A DNA stretch of 64,000 nucleotides from Tubulanus polymorphus (GCF_964204645.1 NC_134030.1:9794278-9858277), one strand, 5' to 3'; shown: positions 43,682 through 55,277, numbered from the stretch's first letter. The notes: a model not told the origin generated them from the letters alone. Numbers and translations: made by a program.

Positions 43682-45000
43682 TTGGGGGATTTTTACCTGG
43701 GGGATCTTTACCGGGAGGAGGGGGGAGGGTATTTTTACCTGGTGGAATCCCTCCCCGTTGCTTGCAAAAAAATCAAAGTCAAAATGTGAGAGAAATTAGG
43801 CCAAAAGCTTTCAACCGGCCAAGCCATTCGCCAAATTTGCATTCAATAACCAGTCGTTTAGCTTAACGACTGGTTAGAATTAAACAACCTTTAAGCAACC
43901 GGCCCCAGCAATATAAGTCAGAATTTTATCAACATTAGACCCGAAATTGCCTGACTTAGAACATTCGCATTTCATATATTCGGCACAGTAAACTAACAGG
44001 GGAGTAGCAACCAAAAGATTATTGGTCAAACATATAATATAAATAAATCATTGCCTCGGAGCGTGGAACCGGGGGAAGAAACTTTCGAAAATTGACTATG
44101 TAATTTAGTGCATTCTGAGGATTTTTCAGACCTGCAAAGAAGAACCACCTTGGTAATTATTGGTCCGACATATTTCGGACCAACCGCACCGGTAGCTACG
44201 CCGCTGACTAAACACAATTACCTGCCTCACATTCATCAAAATTGCGACGCCGTCCTTGTTCAGCTTTAATCGTAGCGATATCACCGTAGCAAGCTTGAAC
44301 CGAAGGACGCAAAAATAGACCCATGCCCACCGACTTTTTTCACTTAAAATATGTCGTTTTTTTAAATACGATGTGCCACTCTCTGGACAAACAGTCTCAG
44401 GATCTGATTTTCAGGAAGTTAGCATGGAAAGAGTTAAAATGATGTCGTAAACTGATGACCTATAGCAATGCTATAATTCTCAAGTGCAGAATCATACGAG
44501 CATGTCCGATTCATTCCCTGAAATGTAGGCATCCATCAAGGGAACATATTAAGCCCTTTACTTTTCAATATTTCAATTAATCATATAATTTACATTTTTT
44601 ACGACTGCGATACACCTCCTCTTAATGATATTTTAATCCCCTGTTTAATGTATGCTGATGACCTGGCAATTTTCTCGCAGACGAAAGTTGGTCTACAGAA
44701 AGTTTGAATAAACTTAGTGAATACTGTAGTTCCTGGGGTATCGAAGTAAACTCCAAAAATTCTGCTGCGATGGTACAGAGCCGGGGTGGTACCCAATGGT
44801 GGTACCTTCCTTGATGATGATATCGGTGGTGACGATATTATCATCAAGACGATATTACAGTTTTTTCATTTGATTTGATTTGACAAAAAGATGTACAAAA
44901 GAAAAAGAAAACATAATCTAACTAGAAAAGCAGAACGCAGACCTGACGGTTTCACCTACGGGATTTTTACCTAGGGGATTTTTACCACATACCGAATTTT
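43682..45000. mobile_element. Second GGTAAAAATCCCC-type element, interrupted
   Basis: GGGGGATTTTTACCTGGGGG and relatives at 43682-43745, and GGGATTTTTACCTAGGGGAT with ACCACATACCGAATTTTG at 44955-45003, are ends like those at 42543-42650. A retrotransposon fragment (44500-44780) lies between. Both arrays are in the same orientation, so this may be two truncated copies. Confidence 0.4.
44500..44780 (+). pseudogene. Reverse-transcriptase fragment (LINE)
   Basis: The plus strand, with frame changes, encodes QGNILSPLLFNI...LMYADDLAIFSQT and then a SLNKLSEYCSSWGIEVN-type segment. It carries the YADD catalytic motif and flanking blocks of non-LTR reverse transcriptases. Heavily decayed. Confidence 0.6.
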
Positions 45001-45599
45001 GCCAACCGTCACTATTCTTATTACAGAGAAACAGCAGCTGTTATAACATCATCATCTACTCTAACCATATAACAAGAGGCCTATCGATATTGAAGCGTCG
45101 GTTATGATGTTATGCATTGATATATTCATAACCAGGGGACATCATCAATATCGGAAAACTTCGCATCGTTAAATGATGGTAACCAATTGTTTCAAAACAG
45201 TATTTCTATGCGTTTAGGACCGGAGTTACTTTTTGACGAGGCGTAGTTGATTTTTACCGGTATGCTTTTGTCCTTCCTTATAGAATGGCTCACAGTAAGA
45301 ATTATGTGTTTCGACCAAACAGTAAACAAAAAAAAAACAGTCCCAAATTATTTTTTGGGGGACAAATAACCCGCCAGAACTTTCTGGCTAATCATTCCTT
45401 TAGGTTTATGTTGTACAGTTCGCTGTACAGTTTCCTGTGATACATCAGACACTAAAAGGCTCTTAGTGAATGTCACACAAGATTGAATTTCCTATTCCCA
45501 TCACCTATTTTCCTATCACCGTTCCTAGAAAATCTCACAGAAGTCCGTGCATACTTTTTAAAGTTGTTTAGCTTACGATGCAATTTTGATTGGATACAC

Positions 45600-45960
45600 A
45601 ATTAAACAAACAGAAAAATAGGCGGCGGAAAACCTCCTTGGTAGAGTAACAGAACTACCTGTTTATTCACGTATCGAATACAAACTATTGCTAGGCCTTT
45701 AGGGCCTTAACATGGAGATTCTAATGGTGACGGATTCGGGTTATAACCTAAAATTCCACGCACGCAAAAAACAAAGCGTTTTAGCGAGCGTTTTTTTGCG
45801 CAAGTGGTACCTCGCGTATGGAATGCGTATGGCTTATGTCGAGTTAATTTCAAATGTGCATTTAAGAATCATCTTTTCGGCAAGCTTTTTACCTGTTTGC
45901 TCTATTACTGGTTTTTTTAATGGCTATTTCTATTCCGTATGATATTTTGATTGTTTCCTA
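45600..45960 (+). mobile_element. LINE 3'-end fragment, near the orphan sulfotransferase exon
   Basis: LPVYSRIEYKLLL (45650-45690) and, with frame shifts, a PRVWNA-like and KCALK-like segment match the C-terminal end of CR1/L2-type LINE proteins. The following AAAGCGCTTTAAAGCCTTCGGGAATG is shared with 49440-49475. Confidence 0.5.
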
Positions 45961-46490
45961 ATTGTAGTTCTCTTTAAAATTTGGTAAAGCGCTTTAAAGC
46001 CTTCGGGAATGAGGCTCTGTAGATGAATGCCGCGTCTGTCATTTGTGCATAAACGTTTCAAGTTAGTTGAGTCGTTTTCGTTTAGTAACGAAATTTGTTA
46101 GCAAAACCCGAGTACTCTAAATGTACATTCAACCGTGATTATTCAGTTTTTGTCTCGTAAATCCGCGTACCTGAGATTCTTCCATATGCTTTTTGCGTTT
46201 ACAACAACAAGAACATTTTCGATGTTTAATCTGTGTTTGCTATGTCGGAATAAAAGTTTTTTTTATTTTTCGAGTTTAAACAATTTATAATTACCTTTAT
46301 TTTTAGACTTGAATCGCTTGTATTTCGAAAGAGATGAAAAATGACTATTATCCCTACTACTGGAACTGCAAACAACCACACTTTGCGCAACATTTTTTCA
46401 AAATGATTTGAACATTGTAATGAAAGCAGATCATGTAGATTCATTTAGTCAGCAGGTATAAATACCACCACAGCTGTTACTATAGTGTAC
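45960..46490 (-). repeat. Segmental duplication, downstream copy (partner 49430-49990)
   Basis: The block runs from a LINE 3' tail (AAAGCGCTTTAAAGCC, AAATGCCGCGTC) through the exon-1 copy to the upstream CCACAGCTGTTAC. It is matched in the same order and orientation by 49440-49980, about 3.5 kb away. Confidence 0.6.
46295..46393 (-). pseudogene. Orphan duplicate of the sulfotransferase membrane-anchor exon
   Basis: ATG at 46393 opens MLRKVWLFAVPVVGIIVIFH, then LFRNTSDSSLKIK and the donor AAG|GTAATT. It is 33 codons in phase 0, a clear copy of sulfotransferase exon 1 at 49894-49793 (MLRIKAWSLAIPTVVTLVIL...LFRN...KIK). Upstream sequence (CCACCACAGCTGTTAC) and the downstream LINE tail are also duplicated. 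No exons 2 or 3 for it were found below it, so it is probably a truncated duplicate, although it could splice to an unseen exon. Confidence 0.6.
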
Positions 46491-46716
46491 GGATAGACCG
46501 AATAAAAAAAACAAATGTTTCAGCACCTGCTGAAAACGACCATTTGATTTTAGCCACACTCTGAAAACCATTAGGCGAGAAGAACGCCAGAGAAGAACGC
46601 TAGAGAAAGAACTGGGCGTCATGCTCAAGTAAGGGGCCGTAGAAGAAGTCGATCATCTTCAGGTCAATTTTAAGACATTGCTTCCATTATAGGCCCCTGT
46701 TTACAATACCTACGTA

Positions 46717-46985
46717 TCGGTCGGTCGGTCGGTCGGTCGGTCGGTCGGTCGGTCGGTCGGTCGGTCGGTCGGTCGGTCGGTCGGTCGGTCGGTCGGTCGG
46801 TCGGTCGGTCGGTCGGTCGGTCGGTCGGTCGGTCGGTCGGTCGGTCGGTCGGTCGGTCGGTCGGTCGGTCGGTCGGTCGGTCGGTCGGTCGGTCGGTCGG
46901 TCGGTCGGTCGGTCGGTCGGTCGGTCGGTCGGTCGGTCGGTCGGTCGGTCGGTCGGTCGGTCGGTCGGTCGGTCGGTCGGTCGGT
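46717..46985. repeat. Perfect (TCGG)n tetranucleotide array, about 67 copies
   Basis: 269 bp of uninterrupted TCGG. Read on the minus strand it gives an open frame of Pro-Thr-Asp-Arg repeats; this is a by-product of a 4-bp unit with no stops. It lies about 110 bp past the 3' end of the sulfotransferase gene, next to a fragment of the TAGCCGCG MITE family (47010-47070). Confidence 0.9.
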
Positions 46986-47077
46986 TTGACAATCACACGT
47001 GGGGTGTTTTTGGCCCAGAACAACTGTTCACACGGGCGCCAAATGGGCCCGTACCTGTTTGGCCCGACCACGATAAC

Positions 47078-47083
47078 TTTATT
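47078..47083 (-). terminator. Poly(A) signal of the sulfotransferase gene
   Basis: AATAAA on the minus strand, 13 bases after the TAG stop codon at 47098-47096. A very short 3' UTR is implied if it is used. Confidence 0.5.
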
Positions 47084-47095
47084 CAAAATAAATTA

Positions 47096-49894
47096 CTATT
47101 TCTGCAAGAAATTTAAATCGTAATCAAACAATATGAAATCGGCTTTGTATTCTTCATACAAATCATCGATCAATTTTTGAGGAAGGTCTTTGTAATATTT
47201 GTTCAACTTTTCTGAGGAATATGTATGAGGGAGTGTGGCCGTTTTTGCCAGTTCCGGTTCCAGGTGGAAACGATTTTGAACAAGTTTGAAATCATTTTCG
47301 ACCGTATCTCCGTATTTCCCGATGAAACTGTAAGCAATATCGCATGGACGACAAAGCCTTTCGTATGATGCCCAATGTATATCATCAACATAATGAAGAA
47401 GGATGAACTCAGCGAATTCTTTAAACGTTGCTCTGTCTCCAGGTTTGACATCATTTCGGGCTGACCGAATAATCATTGGCTCGAGGTCTGCGTATCCTTT
47501 ATCGTATTTACGCACAATTTTATCCAAATACGCAGATAACAGTCTCTCAAAAGGATGTCGTACGAACAGAAATTTGAAGTAGGTTTTTAAGCGTTCGGTT
47601 TTTTCATCTTGAGAATAACTCGATAGTGGCCTGATTAAATCTAACGACGTTAAGTAGATACTTTGTTTCGTGTCAAGGTTATTTATGAGGGATAGGTTTG
47701 TCGTGCGAAGTTTTCCGGTCGTGTGTAGTAACGTGTATCTCCATATCGACGTGCCCACTTTGGGAATTTCGCAATAAAGGATCTTGTGTACGTCATCGAC
47801 CGTAAATCTCTTGTACGTGTACGTGTATGGACCTAGAAAAGATAGCGAGATATGTTTCGAAATTAAACACTCGAGACTTAATGACACGATGGAGAGTCCC
47901 AGGCCACAAACATTCATCCCACCTGTCGATGTATTGGTTAGTTTTTCACATCCTGATTTTACATGCGCGAGTCTCTGATGATAGGTAGCATTCCAATCAC
48001 GAATTTTACTGTTCTGTGTCTGAAATATACATGTACGTATATAGATTTTACCAGCGAAGCGATCGACTTTTATTGTTTAATGTAGATTTCCACCGTCACA
48101 TTCAAGTCGCCTGCAGCGGTTTATATCGTAGTAGTGGAGAGGTTGGACGCGCTGGCCTTTCCATTATGGACAGAACTATATTCGTCTAAAAGTTGGACCA
48201 TACCACAATGCACAATGCATATTTGAAATATTGCAAATGTTCATTAGGTTTATTCCGGAAAATTTACGAAATATCACAACGATGAAATTGAATGGGATTT
48301 GAATTTGGTGGAATTGAATTACAGTATTGCCAGATTTGAAATGCTGGTTAATCTAAAACAAAACTCCTGTTGTGACATTCTAGGATCTGAAAACAACCTG
48401 GAAATTTCGTGAAGGTCCGTTAAGAAACTTTTTAAGATATTCTTGAGGAAGAAAAGAACATGGGAATGAGAAACAATGGAGTTTCTGCAGAAACCGACAC
48501 GCTTTGTGTAGCAGTGAATTGAATGTCGTGGCGTGTGGCGAGATAAAGATCAACCAACGTGTATAATTTTTTTTGGGAAAAATATAGAAAAGAGATTGTA
48601 CTGATACTGATTTCACTGATCTGATCACAGAGCCACCACAGCTGATACAACATTAATATCTACTCTTTCTTGGCAGCTTTTTTTTTCATTTGAACATAAA
48701 GGAGTGCATTAGTATGGATCTAACGTGGCGTTACACCGTGTTATGTAAAACAATTTAATTGGTACAGTCTCATATATTTCAATACAGAAATATCAGTCAG
48801 AAACTTAGTGTTAAAGGCTGATATGCGCTTTGTGAGAAGAAGAAGTCGGTGAAACGTACTCTTTATTGGTAATGTACAAAACTGAGACTAATCACCCATT
48901 TTTAAGTAACTAAGCTTGGTATGGTTTTATGAATCTCGTTATATACGCCGGGTCGATCCGTTAGATCTGTTATACAGGTCCAGTCAGGCCACGCAAAGAT
49001 AATGGCTTGTTTCCCACCAGTTTCATTTTCCCCGCGCGTCAAAAAAGGTTCGTCAGTAGGTAATAGAAATAAAAATGAAAGTGAAAAAAAGTAAAAATAA
49101 AGAATAGTCGCCCTCGTCACTTTCGGAATTTGGAAAAAAGGCTTTCTACATCTCTCTTCTTTCAAAGAGGGAGGTAAAAATAAAAACCTGCTGTATTTTT
49201 TTGCGTGGCTTTCACTGTGCCACGAACACAACAACCTAGGTTTTGGTGACCGTTCTTTTGCGCAAGGTGCAAGGCGTACCTCGTATGAAGAATGCGCAGG
49301 CCAGGTCATTTAATGCTTTCAAATGTGCATTGAAGATTCATCTTTTACCTTATTGCTCTAATTCTGGTTTTTGTATGGCCAGATTCTATTTCGTATTACA
49401 TTTTAATTGTATCTTAATTGTATTTCTCTTTTAGATTCTATAAAGCGCTTTGGAGCCTTTATAAGAATGAGGCGCTGTAGATAAATGCCGCGTCTATCAT
49501 CATTTGTGTACAAAAGTTCTTAGTTAATAAGTCGAATAGTTTTCAGTTACAAGATTTTCAATATTCAAAATTCGAGTACTCCAATTCGTGCATTCTAGTG
49601 TGAAATAATCCACGTTTTGTTTCGTCTATCCGCACACCTTGTTATGATTATTTTCTTCCATATGTTTTCTTTTGCAGTTTATACACAACAAGAACATTTT
49701 TGAGAATATCATTCCGAGTTAGCTGTGTCGGAATACAAACTATAGTTTCTCAAATGTAGTGTCCTATTCGAGAGTTAACAATCTATATTTACCTTTATTT
49801 TTGCACCTACATCGATTACATTTCGAAAGAGATAAAGAATGACCAGTGTCACTACTGTTGGAATTGCCAGCGACCACGCTTTAATGCGCAACAT
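47096..49894 (-). CDS. Carbohydrate (HNK-1/chondroitin-type) sulfotransferase, 311 aa, three exons
   Basis: Exons 49894-49793, 48019-47923 and 47832-47096 join in phase (KIK|GTAAAT, TTTCAG; ACAG|GTGGGA, TTTTCTAG) and total 936 bases. Exon 1 is a type II anchor: MLRIKAWSLAIPTVVTLVIL then YLFRN. The lumenal part carries the 5'-phosphosulfate loop EIPKVGTSIWR (residues 88-98) and the 3'-phosphate site FVRHPFERLLSAY (156-168), the two PAPS-binding motifs of the Sulfotransfer_2 family (CHST8-14, HNK-1ST). A Golgi enzyme moving sulfate from PAPS to a glycan is the family role. The acceptor sugar cannot be read from sequence. Family members are often longer (330-420 aa), but both motifs and the C-terminal DYDLNFL block are present. 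A LINE 3' tail lies in intron 1. Confidence 0.85.
49240..49480 (+). mobile_element. LINE 3'-tail in sulfotransferase intron 1
   Basis: Encodes SFNAFKCALKIHL, the LINE C-terminal block also seen (decayed) at 45800-45880. AAAGCGCTTTGGAGCC and AAATGCCGCGTC follow. It is on the opposite strand to the gene. Confidence 0.5.
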
Positions 49895-50212
49895 AATTTC
49901 AAAATGAATTGAATAATGTCATGTCTGCAGATAGTTATATCTAGTTCGCATGAATAGCAGCCGCCACAGCTGTTACATAAGTGATAATCAAACAAGACGG
50001 ATGCTTTCAGGAATTGCAGAAAACGTCCAGTTGTTTTCAACAATTCATTTAGAACAAAATCAGTTCCAGAAAACAATTTTACTAAGGTTTATATCCCTTT
50101 GGGAAAACAACGCCAAATGTCTAAATGCACTAACTGAGAATAACGCCCTACAGAAGAAAACTGAGAACTGTTATCCACAATGGGTATACATGCAAAATAC
50201 ATGCAAAATAAA

Positions 50213-50288
50213 TTCGTTGGTTCGTTGGTTGGTTCGTTGGTTGGTTCGTTCTTTGGTTCGTTGGTTCGTTGGTTCATTCATTCATTCA
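50213..50288. repeat. (GGTTCGTT)n minisatellite
   Basis: About 76 bp of TTCGTTGG/TTGG/TTCATTCA units. Imperfect. No further content is seen between it and the MITE at 50458. Confidence 0.7.
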
Positions 50289-50457
50289 AACGATGGGCAT
50301 CGTTTTGACCGATGATGCACCTTTAACGACGATTCCCGAAGGGGTCATGTGGTTATGTTTGTAACTGAATAACTGTAGGGTCAAATGTAAGTTGAGAATT
50401 GTGAAGGCGGGTTCTTGACGTGTGTCACCCTAACAACCGTAATGTAGAGAACACTCT

Positions 50458-50582
50458 GGGCCCAGTTTCACAAAGATTTAGGCCTAAATCGATTTAAGAT
50501 TAATGAACTGAATTAATTAAGACTGAATTAATGAAGAAATTAAATCGATTTAAGAGTTAAACTTTTTTGTGAGACTGGGCCC
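50458..50582. mobile_element. 125-bp MITE with GGGCCCAGTTTCACAAAG ends
   Basis: Starts GGGCCCAGTTTCACAAAG and ends CTTTTTTGTGAGACTGGGCCC. The interior is AT-rich, with the palindromic AAATCGATTTAAG repeated at both sides. Confidence 0.65.
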
Positions 50583-50950
50583 TGCCGCTGTTTCTAGCAT
50601 TACAATCCAGCAGCTATTTTCACAAAGTTGCACCTTTGAACCCTTGAAACTTTTATCAAAAGAAATTAACAATGAACTTTGAACTACCCACTGGTTAACT
50701 CTAACCAAATTTTGAGCAAAAGGTGTACATAACAGTCCACGGAGCTGTTACCACGTTACAATATCGTGACCTTTTGTCGTATATGCCAAACTGGTTTGGT
50801 ACCATAAAAATACAACAATACCATATTTTAAAATTCTCAAGATTTCTCACGAGTGGTCTTCTGATTATTGTTCACCAAGAACCAAGGCCGGAGTAGAACA
50901 TGGGCAACTAGCCGGATACGGCCTGCGACGAGTCGGTAGGCGTCGGGTTG

Positions 50951-51095
50951 CCGTCGCAAGCCGGCTTATGTCGAACCGATAGAGCAGCAACTGGCGGCCT
51001 CTCGTAGGCCGCTAGTTGCCGCTAATCGGCGATAAACCCAGTTGCGTCGGTAGGCGTCGCCTTGCTTGTCGACATAAGCCAGCCTTTAAATTCTG
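50951..51095. repeat. Nested foldback with a 14-bp hairpin
   Basis: GCAACTGGCGGCCT (50987-51000) pairs with AGGCCGCTAGTTGC (51006-51019) across a 5-base loop, with one mismatch. The outer arms GCCGGCTTATGTCGA and TCGACATAAGCCAGC also pair, and GTCGGTAGGCGTCG occurs in direct copies on both sides. Probably a small transposon. Confidence 0.55.
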
Positions 51096-51440
51096 ATTAC
51101 GCTAGGATCGTAGAGCGACAGAGATCTCTGCGGAGACAAACACATTGCCATGACTGGGCGAAGATTATCGTCGCATTGAGCGTGAACAAATTAAGGTTAG
51201 ATGGTCACCTAAAATGATTATTGCAATTATATTACAGGTAATATTAGGAATCATTTCTCATCCTCTATACGAGACCACTTTAGAGACAGATGAGCATAAT
51301 TCTGTAGATGCTATCGACCACTGGTGTCTTTGTTGTGTAACTTCTGTCTCGATCCGTAGATATCCTCAGGCCGTTTCTATACCTGTCACTTTGTGAAGTA
51401 GTAAAGGATATAAAAACATTAATCATATACATGATTGGAT

Positions 51441-53700
51441 TCATTTTAGACCTAAGAAACAGTAATTACCTAATTTTAGCAATTCGTACTCGTTCTGTGT
51501 ACTCAATAATTGAGTAAATTTATGTACAGATGGGTATCTATAATAATAATGTTTTATAAATTTCTGTCGTAAATCATGAAATCTAGGGCATTTTAGAATA
51601 AAATGGTATTCATCTTCAAGATCAGTTCCATCGCAAAATCTACAGTTCCTCTGTTGTCTCTCCAGTAGTGGTCTTTGCCACCTCCCCGTTTCGATTAATA
51701 AGATATGGCTATTCATTCGTATTTTAGCTATACTTTTACAGTAATTCGTATAAATCAGTCTTAAATATGTTTCTTTTTCAAAAATTGAATTTGATTCTCT
51801 GTCGAATGTAACTTTTCTGTATTCGTTTAGTTTCCCATGCCAGGTTTGAATGAACTGATCTTGAAGACGACGTTTTACAGTATTAATAAAGGTTGTCACA
51901 TTATTTACATAACCATTAATCCATGCGTATTGCAGACCTAAACCATACAATATATTTTTAATATTTGATGCCCAGTTATTTTCATTATTATTTATAACTT
52001 CATGCCTCATAATGAGGTAGAGTCGTCTGTTTAAAAAGGAGGTGTTATTGTCTGTAAGTTTTGGCCAGTATTTTATAGCTCTTAGCTGAAAATGAAAATA
52101 AAGGGGGAATCTCCCCAAATCACCATATATACGTCCTATAGGTGTACTTTTCTTTACCCCTAATATATCTCGGCAGTAGTCTAAGTGTATCTTCTCGATC
52201 AAAGATATTTCTTTTGTTCCCAATATCTCACACCCATAACTTACGATGGGCACTACTAGTGAGTCAAAAAGATACATAATAGTTTCTATTTTTAGATATC
52301 TAAAATTGTCAGTGTATTGTTTTATCGCAAACAGCGCACGCTTTGCTTTATTAATTATATATTCATGATGTCTCCCAGTTTGACCGTTACTTTGCATGAT
52401 ATAGCCCAAATAGTTGTACTGGGTCACACTACTTCTATTTCTTTTCCATCGATATGGAATATATAATTTCTGCCGCCTTGCCTCTTAAAAATTACGATTT
52501 TGGTTTTCTCAACATTAATTTCCATTTGCCACTTTTTACAATACTCTAAAAAGTGGTAAAGACCGTTTTGTAGACCTTCAGCCGAGTCTGCAATAAGCAC
52601 CGTATCATCGGCGTAAAGTAATACATACAGTTTTAGCATATAATAACTAACTTCGTTGTAGCCAGCGTTTATAAGTTCATCTTGTAAATCATTTAAAAAC
52701 ATAGTGAAAAGAAATGGCGAAAGGCTCTCTCCTTGCCTAACTCCACTATTACAGATAAAAGGGTTAGAGAAACCATTATGCTTTACTACTGACTTCACTA
52801 AAGAATACATACTTCTAATAATCTTATATCTTATAATAAGTATTTTACCATCTATACCTAAATGTATTGATTTAAACCATAATGCGTCTCGGTTAATGTC
52901 ATCGAACGCCTTAGAAAAATCTATTTAAGCACAGTACAGTTTCCTGCTGTGGATAATAAAATTATTAATTACTGACTGTAAGGTAAAAATATTGTCCATA
53001 GTTCCACACTTGGGTCTTAACCCGGATTGAATATCAGAGAAGACATTGTAAGCTTCAGCCCAAGTTAGTTAGTAAGATGAGTTTGCCAACAATGCTAAGG
53101 ATGGTTACCCCTCTACAATTATCAACTTTGTCACTGTCACCTTTTTTTAATATGGGTACAATAATCCCTTCCATCCATAGGGCCGGATAAATTCCAGTAT
53201 CGAGTATTATGTTGAAAATTATGGTTAAATGTGAAGTCAGGATATCAATTCCATTCAACAAAAATTCAGAGATAACATCATCACATCCCGGAGATTTTCC
53301 TTTTTTAAACGTCTTATACCTAGATCAACCTCTTCCTTTGTAATTGGAAATTCTGTTTCCCATGACAACAACATCGACATGTGATTCTAACAAGTTATTA
53401 AATTGTTTGTGTAAATTCTGAGGCAGGAATATCTGGGTTATATAAACTTTGAAAATAATCTCGGAACTCGTCGGTTGCAATGGAATTATTTACGCCTGGT
53501 TTTCTATTAATCCTTTTTAACTGTTTCCAGAATTCCTTATTATTATCACTCCTTAAATTTGATATTTCTATAGATTTCCTCTTGTTGGCACCTAGACGTT
53601 TCCTTCTAAGTAATTTTTTATATTCCCTCCTTTTAATAACATACAAATACCTATTAATTTCTGATGGCAATAGTCTATAAGTTTCATACATATTACTCTT
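51441..53700 (-). mobile_element. Truncated, frameshifted non-LTR retrotransposon
   Basis: Four minus-strand pieces in order: a pre-RT basic segment (53691-53398), an RT N-terminal part (YPALWMEGIIVPILKKGDSD, 53261-53055), the RT core with SGVRQGESLSPFLF and LLYADDTVL (52810-52424), and a C-terminal part with CRFCDGTDLEDEYHFILKCPRF (52427-51441). Frame breaks separate the pieces, and the endonuclease part is missing at the 5' end. Clade not assigned. Inserted into copy 1 of the GPCR duplication only, so it is younger than that duplication. Confidence 0.85.
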
Positions 53701-54194
53701 CGCATTTCAACACACTCACTATATAATCGATTATTCGTGAAATGATGCATTAACAAGCAAATTCTCGGAGGTTACTTGCAGTCCAATATATGAGATACGA
53801 AACATTGTGTGGCAAATGCCAATGGTCAAAATTTGATCGATTAACGCGAAAAGATAAAAAACCTAATTGAATTTGGTATGATAATCATTTTCACTGGAGG
53901 TTTAGCATTGACCCGCAACTCAGTCAATACAACGCTAATAAAACGTCTCCTCATTGGTGGTCCATTCAGTCTTTCCTATTCAGAATGGTCTTACGAATAT
54001 AATATGATACAAAGCGCACAATAGAATAATGAAACTGTTTGTGCGGAGATTTAAGTTGGGCGGACGTAGAACAACGATTTGAAGAATCGCAGCCATTCGA
54101 CACGATAAGTTGAGCGATTTTGTCTGAATTTCAAGTACTTAGGGTTTTCGTCGTGTTCTTTGACTTCGGTGCGTCTGGCTCCACGGCTTTTTCA

Positions 54195-55277
54195 ATGTCT
54201 GATAACAACATCACTAGTACAAGCATTGCATTGACAACAACTCAGCTCATCACCTGGTGTTCAAAAAGAGAGAAAACACCAATCAAATGGATCAACAAAT
54301 TCTGCGTATCAATATACTTAGGCTGGTATCTACCGGCGACTGTATTCGGTTTGATATTCAACGCATTCACGTTGTTAGTTCTAAAACGGTTTGAATATGA
54401 TAATTATTTTCTCATCAAAATTCTGGCTTTTACTGATCTTTTGTTTATGATCGCTACGTTCATTCTGTATCCGCTGAGAACTGCGTACGTTTACACCGTT
54501 TTGGGTGATATGGTATTTCGCTGGAATGACTGGAATTTTGGTAAGAGTTTTATCACGGTCTCTTTGCCGTTTTTCTACGTGTCTCAGATGACACGCAACT
54601 GGTGCACTGTACTGCTCAGTCTAGAGCGGTTGATCGTAGTATTATTTCCACTGAAATCGCGTAAAATTCCCAAGAAGTTAATATCACAATGCGCAGTCAT
54701 GTTCATTTCACTTTTGGGTTTTTGTGGCCATTTTATTCGCTTCATACCTGAGCGTGAACTAGTATTTATCAATTGCCCGGATGAGTGGCCATATATTATG
54801 GTACTCGGTAGGTATTATCACTATCCCCAGTGGTTTAACCACGCAAGATGGCGTTACACAATCTCTGGAATCTATCTATCGATGTATCTTACTGTTATGA
54901 TTCCAATTTGCTTTTTAGTTTTCATCAATGTTATCATTATTGCGGTGATATTTTTGCGTCGTATTACTCGACGTTCAGAGCTCGGTGTAAGTGATAAATC
55001 GTCCAGAAGGGAAATTAGGGTTTTAAGGATGGTTTTATCGGTTGTGTTTTTGTTTATCATCTGTGAAGGTTTTGGTTTTTACGAACGTTTAATGCATCTA
55101 GGTTATGTCCCATTTGTGCACACCATGAACCAGATAGCGATGGGATTTTCTATCATCGATTCGTCAGGAAACTTCATCGTCTACTGCACGACGAATATTC
55201 AATTCAGGAAAGTAGCCATTGATATTTCAAGCAATGTCTGCCACAAACAACGGGCTCCGCTGAATCGAAAACAATAA
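54195..55277 (+). CDS. FMRFamide-receptor-like GPCR, copy 1 (360 aa, intronless)
   Basis: ATG at 54195 gives MSDNNITS..., an extracellular N-terminus with an N-glycosylation site (NIT), in line with the ATG of copy 2. The frame is open 25 codons upstream but has no ATG there. Seven hydrophobic segments are present. The TM3 end is LLSLERLIVVLFPLKSRK, with E-R-L in place of D-R-Y. TM6 holds FIICEGFGFYERL, and TM7 DSSGNFIVYC replaces NPxxY, all in the style of the invertebrate FMRFamide/neuropeptide rhodopsin-class receptors. A conserved Cys pair is likely between the TM3 top and the second loop (INCPDEW). Ligand not determinable. The second gene (62207-63289) has the same length. Confidence 0.85.
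   Translation: MSDNNITSTSIALTTTQLITWCSKREKTPIKWINKFCVSIYLGWYLPATVFGLIFNAFTLLVLKRFEYDNYFLIKILAFTDLLFMIATFILYPLRTAYVYTVLGDMVFRWNDWNFGKSFITVSLPFFYVSQMTRNWCTVLLSLERLIVVLFPLKSRKIPKKLISQCAVMFISLLGFCGHFIRFIPERELVFINCPDEWPYIMVLGRYYHYPQWFNHARWRYTISGIYLSMYLTVMIPICFLVFINVIIIAVIFLRRITRRSELGVSDKSSRREIRVLRMVLSVVFLFIICEGFGFYERLMHLGYVPFVHTMNQIAMGFSIIDSSGNFIVYCTTNIQFRKVAIDISSNVCHKQRAPLNRKQ

Larger units (their letters stand above)
42767..45414 (+). repeat. 45-bp exact direct repeat, 2.6 kb apart
   Basis: AACCCGCCAGAACTTTCTGG followed by CTAATCATTCCTTTAGGTTTATGTT occurs at about 42767-42811 and 45369-45413 without a mismatch. The flanks differ. No further LTR-like features are seen. Confidence 0.6.

Noticed and set aside
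46670-47086. 138-codon frame of Pro-Thr-Asp-Arg repeats.
   Set aside because: Translation of the (TCGG)n microsatellite; no splice or promoter evidence.
48902-49309. 135-codon minus-strand frame in sulfotransferase intron 1.
   Set aside because: Overlaps a LINE tail on the other strand, no domain, no splice support.
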